From Sutcliffiella horikoshii (GTDB lineage Bacteria; Bacillota; Bacilli; Bacillales; Bacillaceae_I), in the NCBI RefSeq assembly GCF_020524325.1, contig NZ_JAIVKY010000002.1, positions 62,001 through 126,000 on the forward strand: a DNA stretch of 64,000 nt. The letters run 5' to 3'. Position numbers and translations under genes: made by a program. Shown piece by piece: positions 59,395 to 64,000 of this stretch. Under the pieces are notes generated by a model that saw only the letters and a program-made list of their open reading frames with translations, was not told where the DNA came from and did not search any database. Numbering within the stretch: the stretch's first letter is position 1; each line of letters begins with the position of its first letter.

Positions 59395-60147
59395 TTATTT
59401 TCTCGCCTTAATAATTAGTGTTGATGGAAATCTGCGAGTTTTGTAAAGAGAATAGTAGCGGTCAGATACCGGAGCGTCCTCATCTTTAAAACGGGCTCCC
59501 GCATCACTTTCCACTACCTTCTCAATGGTAAAGCCTGCTTGAATCAGTTCATTTATGTAGGTTGCCAGTTTTCTAGTGTGGATGGTCATCGGTGCATCTT
59601 CTCCTTTGAATTTTTCAAAGGTATGCTGGCCTTCTTGCTGGTAGGATCCACTTAAAGTCATGACACCATTTTCGTTACTAATATGAGCATATAAGGGATG
59701 ATCCCAGCTAAAAAGGAAGCTTCCTCCTTGTTTTAAATACGAATAGATCAGCTTCAAGGTTGCCTGTAAATCCGTCGTCCAGCCCAACGCATAAATGGAA
59801 TAAACACAATCAAAATAATCTTTTGGAAGGTCGACTTCTTGTTCCATCGGCGCACAAAACAAGCGGGGTTCCAGTCCTTGAAGAGTCTTATGTGCAGCTG
59901 ATTTCTGCTCGGCGGAAAAATCCACTCCCCATAGTTCACTTGCGCCTTTTTCCTCCGCCATATATTTTAAAGAATGGCCACTTCCAAATCCGATATCCAA
60001 CACCTTTTTATTTTGAAGATTATCTAACAGTTTCAATTCATCTTCCGTTTGAGTAAAGGGCCCGTAACTTGGAAGGGCATCCACTCCGTTGAAATAATGG
60101 GCGACCTTGTCCCAGCTTTTACGATTGCTTTCCAATAATTGATTCAT
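59395..60147 (-). CDS. Class I SAM-dependent methyltransferase
   Basis: A 250-residue methyltransferase of the Rossmann type. Motif I is KKVLDIGFGSGHSLKYMAEE (about residues 47-66), followed by the acidic end of strand 2 in WGVDFSAEQ and motif IV at DYFDCVYSIYALGW. The substrate is not predictable. Three ATGs stand in a row at 60153, 60150 and 60147 after AAAGGGGG; the third has the best spacing. The start overlaps the stop of the double-GNAT gene, so the two are translationally coupled. Confidence 0.88.
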   Translation of the reverse strand: MNQLLESNRKSWDKVAHYFNGVDALPSYGPFTQTEDELKLLDNLQNKKVLDIGFGSGHSLKYMAEEKGASELWGVDFSAEQKSAAHKTLQGLEPRLFCAPMEQEVDLPKDYFDCVYSIYALGWTTDLQATLKLIYSYLKQGGSFLFSWDHPLYAHISNENGVMTLSGSYQQEGQHTFEKFKGEDAPMTIHTRKLATYINELIQAGFTIEKVVESDAGARFKDEDAPVSDRYYSLYKTRRFPSTLIIKARK

Positions 60148-60149
60148 CA

Positions 60150-61061
60150 TCATACCCCCTTTAAGTCTTTAATAAATGCAATTAATCTACTTGACTCCTT
60201 AAATCCCATCCCGATGTGGAAGTCATAGCTAACTTGGTTGTCCAAATGGATGTCCGATCCGATTTGCTTGCAACCCTTCTGAATCAGCCATTTTTCTCCA
60301 GCTTCAACTAACTTTGCAGAGTAACCTTTCCTCCGATGCTCTGGCTTCACATAGACTCCTTCTATATATCCTGTCGGAGAAGATTCTGTACCTTCCACAT
60401 AATCCACTCGTATAGAAAGGTGGATGAAAGAAACCAATTCAGTACCTTTACGGTAAAATAAAATCTTGTCCCGATTGGAAGCCATGATTTCATGAAAGGA
60501 CTCATGAAGCTCTTCCTCTGTGCTTTCCGGCCACAGATCTAACGCCATTTCAGTGTATTGTGCCAAATAATTGTTTGAAGCAAATACGACGTTGTCATCC
60601 GTACTCTCTACTGATGATTGAAGCTCCAGCCTAGCAAGCTGCTCCCCCCACGAAGCCATCTCCGTTTCTACAAAACCAGCGTCCTTATACATTTTTTTCG
60701 CTACGTGATTTGTTGGTTCAAAGCCAAGCACGACATACGGAATAGCAGTGGAATTTATATTTTTAATGTCATTCAACACTTCATCAAGCGCTGCTCTTCC
60801 ATATCCTTTTCCTTGTGATTTTTCGTCGATCATCAGTCGGTAAATCCAGTAATTGCCGTCATCCGGATCAATACCATACATTGCAAAACCAACCATCTCC
60901 TCTTCCGCATAAACTCCCATTGCTTTAAAATCCGTTAAGAATTGAACTTGAGCAAGGGAATAAAGGTTGGATGCTACGAAGTTTTGTTGGTCTTCAGACA
61001 CTTTTAATTGAATTGCCTTTTGCCAATTTTTAGCTGTTATTTGCCGTAGTGTGATATTCAT
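60150..61061 (-). CDS. Two-domain GNAT acetyltransferase (polyamine-type + AAC(6')-type)
   Basis: A 303-residue fusion of two acetyltransferase domains. Residues 1-150 resemble BltD/spermine acetyltransferase proteins: KVSEDQQNFVASNLYSLAQ, then SQGKGYGRAALDEVL as motif A and NHVAKKMYKDAGF. Residues 160-303 resemble aminoglycoside 6'-N-acetyltransferases of the AAC(6')-I group: ALDLWPESTEEELHESF, VDYVEGTESSPTGYIEGVYV, KPEHRRKGYSAKLVEAGEKW and DNQVSYDFHIGMGF. Both acetyl-CoA motifs look intact. The start follows AGAGGG. Acetylation of polyamines and/or aminoglycoside-like amines is possible; no resistance can be claimed from the sequence alone. Confidence 0.85.
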   Translation of the reverse strand: MNITLRQITAKNWQKAIQLKVSEDQQNFVASNLYSLAQVQFLTDFKAMGVYAEEEMVGFAMYGIDPDDGNYWIYRLMIDEKSQGKGYGRAALDEVLNDIKNINSTAIPYVVLGFEPTNHVAKKMYKDAGFVETEMASWGEQLARLELQSSVESTDDNVVFASNNYLAQYTEMALDLWPESTEEELHESFHEIMASNRDKILFYRKGTELVSFIHLSIRVDYVEGTESSPTGYIEGVYVKPEHRRKGYSAKLVEAGEKWLIQKGCKQIGSDIHLDNQVSYDFHIGMGFKESSRLIAFIKDLKGV

Positions 61062-61130
61062 AATCTTGTCCCTCTTATCTGTTCTTAAATTTTTCTCCTT
61101 ACACTTATAAGCTAAAGAGTAATTGAAGAT

Positions 61131-61589
61131 TTATGGGTGGCCCTGTTTTTGGTTACGTGGCTCTTTTTTACTTGCGTACCTTAAGGATAAGACAATAAAA
61201 AGGACAAAAGCCGCAATTCCCAGCAGAATATATGGTAGGATATCCGTCCAATGAAATGGAGTTTCATGGAGGTAGATTGCTTTTACCCATTTGTCTTGCT
61301 GCTCCTCTACTGCTATGGCAATACCAGTGTCGATTCCATCAATAGCGTAATACTTCGTACCCTTTTCATAAAAGTTGGACGCGTCTCCATAATAAGACCC
61401 CGTCCTATCATCAGCCATCCTTTTTACCTCGCCAATCTTTTTACCTATGTCTGATGCTTCCACAACTTCCTCTGTGACTTCGTACACTCCACCTTCCCAT
61501 ACCACAAACTTATATGCCCAACTAAGCGCATGAGCAGTTGAGGAAGCTACCGTGAAGCAAATTAAGAAAAATAATAGACCCTTTTTCAT
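61131..61589 (-). CDS. Exported membrane protein, unknown function
   Basis: A 152-residue protein with an N-terminal signal sequence (about residues 1-21, ending AHA), an outer domain of about 90 residues (VVWEGGVYEVTEEVVEASD, RTGSYYGDASNFYEKGTKYY) and a C-terminal membrane helix (about residues 117-137, YILLGIAAFVLFIVLSL) with a basic tail. It is thus anchored with the domain outside. Similar proteins occur in other Bacillus species, but I know no function. The start follows CGGGGG. It lies just downstream of the sigma/pseudo-signal-peptidase pair and may belong to their unit. Confidence 0.65.
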   Translation of the reverse strand: MKKGLLFFLICFTVASSTAHALSWAYKFVVWEGGVYEVTEEVVEASDIGKKIGEVKRMADDRTGSYYGDASNFYEKGTKYYAIDGIDTGIAIAVEEQQDKWVKAIYLHETPFHWTDILPYILLGIAAFVLFIVLSLRYASKKEPRNQKQGHP

Positions 61590-61619
61590 TTCACTATCCC
61601 CCGACTAAAGTCCATACTA

Positions 61620-62384
61620 TTACTTCCACTTCCGATAGCCTAAAACCTTCCCGTTTATATTTTCAATCGGAACCGCTCCAAAATTTCTGCTATCAAAGCT
61701 CCTCCACCACGCATCTCCCAATAAGAAGACATGACCTTCAGGAATGGTGTATTTTTCTGTATCATTTTCTTTCGCATCCTCGAATAAAGGACGATTATAA
61801 ACATTATCCAAACCTCTGCCATAAAATGCATCTAATTCCTTGTCATCTATATAAACCTGAGCATCTTTTAAGTAAATTGTTTCTCCGGGCAACCCCACAA
61901 TTCTTGAAATACTTTTCGGTTCATTGTACTTATCAACCATACTCGAATCGTTTTTTATTTCTTCAGGATACGTAAAGTACACTACATCTCCACGGTTCAC
62001 GCTATTCACTTCATAATATGCCGGATCGATGACAAGCAGATCTTTATAGAAATGGTGATCTCCCCTATCCATGGCATCACTATGCCATTCATATAAAATC
62101 ATGTCATCCTCGTACACTACTCTCTCAATATCGGGTGAAGTAATTGAATCGGTAATTACGGAAGAGGTCGGCTCCAATATAGGCTTTAAAAAAAGTATTA
62201 CTACCAATAAGGAGACAGAAATCGACATCGCTATTCCAAATGAAAGAAAGACAGGCTTCTTTTTGGAAGGATACTTCTTAATATTTTTTAATACACTTTG
62301 TTTACGTTCTTCTGAAAATGCGGCATATTGAAAGACAGTCGTATCCATCTTTTTTCGAAGTTGCTTCAACTCTTGTTCAATCAT
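61620..62384 (-). CDS. Membrane protein with anti-sigma-like N-terminus and degenerate signal-peptidase (S26) domain
   Basis: A 254-residue single-pass protein coupled to the ECF sigma gene by an 8-base overlap. Residues 1-45 (QLRKKMDTTVFQYAAFSEER, then KQSVLKNIKK) look like the cytosolic part of Bacillus anti-sigma factors. A helix follows (about residues 49-69). Residues 80-254 match type I signal peptidases: RGDVVYFTYPEE, SRIVGLPGETIYLKDAQVYI and the intact box E GDAWWRSFDSRNFGAVP. The catalytic Lys before the Arg of box D is Ser, and no SMxP motif is present (HSDAMDRG instead), so peptidase activity is unlikely. An extracellular sensor role is inferred. Confidence 0.75.
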   Translation of the reverse strand: MIEQELKQLRKKMDTTVFQYAAFSEERKQSVLKNIKKYPSKKKPVFLSFGIAMSISVSLLVVILFLKPILEPTSSVITDSITSPDIERVVYEDDMILYEWHSDAMDRGDHHFYKDLLVIDPAYYEVNSVNRGDVVYFTYPEEIKNDSSMVDKYNEPKSISRIVGLPGETIYLKDAQVYIDDKELDAFYGRGLDNVYNRPLFEDAKENDTEKYTIPEGHVFLLGDAWWRSFDSRNFGAVPIENINGKVLGYRKWK

Positions 62385-62931
62385 TACCCCTACCTCCATC
62401 CGTATAGTGAACTCGCAATAGCTCTTTCCCTCTAGTCAGTCTGGTCTTGACAGTACTGAGGTTGGTATGAAGAAAACTACTTATTTCCTTCAAGCTAAGT
62501 TCCTCATAATAAAAGAGGAAAACGACTTCCCTATATTTTAATGGTAGAGCTAACACAAAATCCGCCAAATCAGTAATATGCTCTTTTTCTAAAATCGTTT
62601 GTTCAGGTGTGCTTGTATGGTCCGCAATCACTCTTCCAAACATTTCAGAAATTTTCACTTTTCTATAGTTCCAACTTTTCAAATAATCCTTACATTTATT
62701 GATGGTGATTCTGTAAAGATAGGTTTTCACGCTGGACTCACCGCGAAATTGATCCAGATTATTGTAATAGGTTACAAATACCTCCTGCGAAATATCTTCA
62801 GCTATATTAAAATCCTTGACATAAGAATAGGCCAGCTTAACAATACTACTTCCGTATTGATTCATCACACCTTCTAAGTGTCTTTCCTTATGGTCAATAA
62901 CATCATGCAAAAGTTCTTCCAAGGCAGCCAT
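62377..62931 (-). CDS. ECF-type RNA polymerase sigma factor
   Basis: A 184-residue extracytoplasmic-function sigma factor. Region 2: IVKLAYSYVKDFNIAEDISQ, EVFVTYYNNLDQFRGES and VKTYLYRITINKCKDYLKSW (about residues 29-88). Region 4: ALPLKYREVVFLFYYEELSL and KEISSFLHTNLSTVKTRLTR (about residues 127-170). The ATG at 62931 has AGAGAGGG upstream; the ATG at 62946 lacks a site. It overlaps the downstream membrane protein gene, which is therefore its likely anti-sigma factor. A possible self-recognised promoter lies at 62965-62993. Confidence 0.92.
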   Translation of the reverse strand: MAALEELLHDVIDHKERHLEGVMNQYGSSIVKLAYSYVKDFNIAEDISQEVFVTYYNNLDQFRGESSVKTYLYRITINKCKDYLKSWNYRKVKISEMFGRVIADHTSTPEQTILEKEHITDLADFVLALPLKYREVVFLFYYEELSLKEISSFLHTNLSTVKTRLTRGKELLRVHYTDGGRGND

Positions 62932-62964
62932 CACCCTCTCTTCCATTCTTTCATTAATAAAAGT

Positions 62965-62993
62965 TAGACGACACTTCCCTTTGGAAAGTTTGG
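62965..62993 (-). promoter_or_regulatory. Possible ECF-type promoter of the second sigma operon
   Basis: On the minus strand CCAAAC (62988-62993) and CGTCTA (62965-62970) are 17 bases apart, 33 bases before the start codon. The -10 is identical to that of the sigma gene at 22295; the -35 keeps only the AAAC core. Confidence 0.5.
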
Positions 62994-63017
62994 AAAATCT
63001 TTCTTTTATTTTACCAA

Positions 63018-63064
63018 AAGAAAAAGCAGGGGAACTTCTTTTTAGAAAAGAAATTCTCCTGCTC
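63018..63064 (-). terminator. Intrinsic terminator after the M29 aminopeptidase
   Basis: On the minus strand AGCAGGAGAATTTCTTTT and AAAAGAAGTTCCCCTGCT form a long stem with a 3-base loop, followed by TTTTCTTTT. Confidence 0.88.
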
Positions 63065-63069
63065 TATTT

Positions 63070-64000
63070 TTAAATAGCCCATTCTCCATCTGTCATAATC
63101 GTTTCTTTGACACCGTCTTCCGTTTCTCCTTCTATGCTCAGCTTTTCTGAACCAATCATGAAGTCAACATGGATCATGCTCGTGTTGATTCCCTTAGCTT
63201 CTAGCTCTTCCTTAGTCATTTTTGCCCCACCCTTGATATTAATCGGATAGGCAGAACCTAGCGCCAAGTGACAAGATGCATTTTCGTCAAACAGTGTATT
63301 ATAGAAAATCACTTCTTGCTTGGAAACTGGTGAACTGTGTGGGACAAGCGCTACTTCTCCTAAATGAAGGGCTCCTTCATCCGTTTCTAAAAGCTTTTTC
63401 AACACTTCATATCCTTGCTCTGCGGTATACTCCACCACTTTGCCTTCTTTAAATGTAAGGCTGAAGTTGTCTACCAAGTTTCCGTTTAGATTTAATGGCT
63501 TAGTAGATGACACTACACCATTTACTCCGGTTTTCACAGGTGCCGTAAACACTTCTTCTGTTGGAAGGTTCGGAACGAAATAAGTACCTTGATCATTGTT
63601 CATTCCACCACCTAGCCAAACTTGTTCGTTTGGAAGCTCGATTGTCAGGTCGGTTCCTGGTGCTTTGTAATGTAGCTTTTTGTATTTTTTCGTATTTAGC
63701 ACTTGTAACTTCTCTTGAAGGGTTTTGATGTGGGCATTCCACGCTTCAACAGGGTCGTTTTCATTGACGCGCGTTACCTGGAAAATGTTTTCCCATAGGC
63801 TTGCGACCTGATCTTCCGGAGATTTGTCCGGGTAAAGCTTGGCTGCCCATTCTTGAGATGGCACGGAAACAATCGCCCAGCTTACCTGTGCTGTTTGAAT
63901 GTATTTACGGTAATTTTGCATTGCTTTTGCCTGCGCTTTGTTAGAGATCGAAACTCGTTCAGGATCCACGTCTTTTAGAAGATCTGGGTTGGAAGCAACG
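63070..64000 (-). CDS. M29 family aminopeptidase (partial)
   Basis: The C-terminal 309 residues of a cytosolic aminopeptidase of the AmpS/PepS (M29) family; the start lies beyond the window edge, as the frame is open to base 64000 (VASNPDLLKDVDPERVS before the internal GTG). Metal-ligand regions are FVPNLPTEEVFTAPV (Glu), LGEVALVPHSSPVSK (Glu), FYNTLFDENASCHLALG (Tyr/Asp/His region) and MIHVDFMIGS (His and Asp). It removes N-terminal residues from peptides with Co/Zn-type metals. It has its own strong terminator. Confidence 0.92.
   Translation of the reverse strand, partial: VASNPDLLKDVDPERVSISNKAQAKAMQNYRKYIQTAQVSWAIVSVPSQEWAAKLYPDKSPEDQVASLWENIFQVTRVNENDPVEAWNAHIKTLQEKLQVLNTKKYKKLHYKAPGTDLTIELPNEQVWLGGGMNNDQGTYFVPNLPTEEVFTAPVKTGVNGVVSSTKPLNLNGNLVDNFSLTFKEGKVVEYTAEQGYEVLKKLLETDEGALHLGEVALVPHSSPVSKQEVIFYNTLFDENASCHLALGSAYPINIKGGAKMTKEELEAKGINTSMIHVDFMIGSEKLSIEGETEDGVKETIMTDGEWAI

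Noticed and set aside
61620-62384. Functional signal peptidase I
   Set aside because: Overall fold and box E match, but the catalytic Ser motif and the Lys of box D are missing, and the protein is coupled to a sigma factor.

Overview
The window comes from a low-GC, spore-forming member of the Bacillaceae. From about 34.3 kb to the end of yqhG (56.8 kb), the genes follow the Bacillus subtilis yqh block: efp, yqhT, aroQ, yqhR, yqhQ, yqhP, yqhO, mntR, lipM, yqhL, gcvPB, gcvPA, gcvT, yqhH, yqhG. The block differs from B. subtilis by inserted genes: a ger receptor operon and nrdJ between mntR and lipM, and a DinB-like gene before gcvPB. No sinI/sinR follow yqhG. The organism is therefore Bacillus-like but not a close relative of B. 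subtilis. The ger operon has a sigma-G-like promoter, which fits sporulation.

Layout. 0-7.7 kb: a leftward peptide-use operon. It holds two tandem copies of an M20 peptidase + M24 peptidase cassette, then Dpp/Opp permeases, an overlooked 37-residue membrane peptide and a substrate-binding lipoprotein cut by the window edge. 7.9-21.3 kb: an accessory region of small lipoproteins, membrane proteins, acetyltransferases and DinB/NTF2-like proteins. At least five of its genes are broken and a sixth has lost a normal start codon. 21.4-22.9 kb: an ECF sigma/anti-sigma pair with a good autoregulatory-type promoter. 23-25.2 kb: a putative bicarbonate module (MpsC-like DUF2294 protein, SbtA transporter, degenerate carbonic-anhydrase-like protein) with terminator-like hairpins in its leaders. 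26-30.2 kb: a ribose-type ABC transporter behind a SAM-I riboswitch. 30.4-33.6 kb: a GH13 alpha-glucosidase with two cre-like sites, and a secreted beta-propeller protein.

34.3-57 kb: the conserved yqh block. The glycine-cleavage genes are behind a tandem glycine riboswitch, and lipM (octanoyl transfer to GcvH) lies nearby. 57.1-64 kb: accessory genes. These include a DUF5658 membrane protein whose promoter is bracketed by two SinR-type inverted repeats, an AraC/GyrI regulator, a Nudix-methyltransferase-GNAT run ending in a two-domain acetyltransferase, and a second ECF sigma factor. That sigma factor is coupled to a membrane protein with an anti-sigma-like N-terminus and a signal-peptidase-like outer domain lacking its catalytic residues. 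An M29 aminopeptidase runs off the right edge.

Noncoding structure is unusually rich. Two separate arrays share a 52-bp period and the same core words (33.6-34.2 kb and 44.2-44.5 kb). A 51-bp hairpin array lies at 57.4-57.7 kb, a 20-bp array at 49.6 kb, and there are two divergent copies of a ~127-bp palindromic Bacillaceae repeat. The strongest candidates for new biology are the sigma factor with the pseudo-signal-peptidase, the SinR-type operators on the DUF5658 gene, the SAM-riboswitch-controlled sugar-type transporter, the bicarbonate module and the 51/52-bp arrays.
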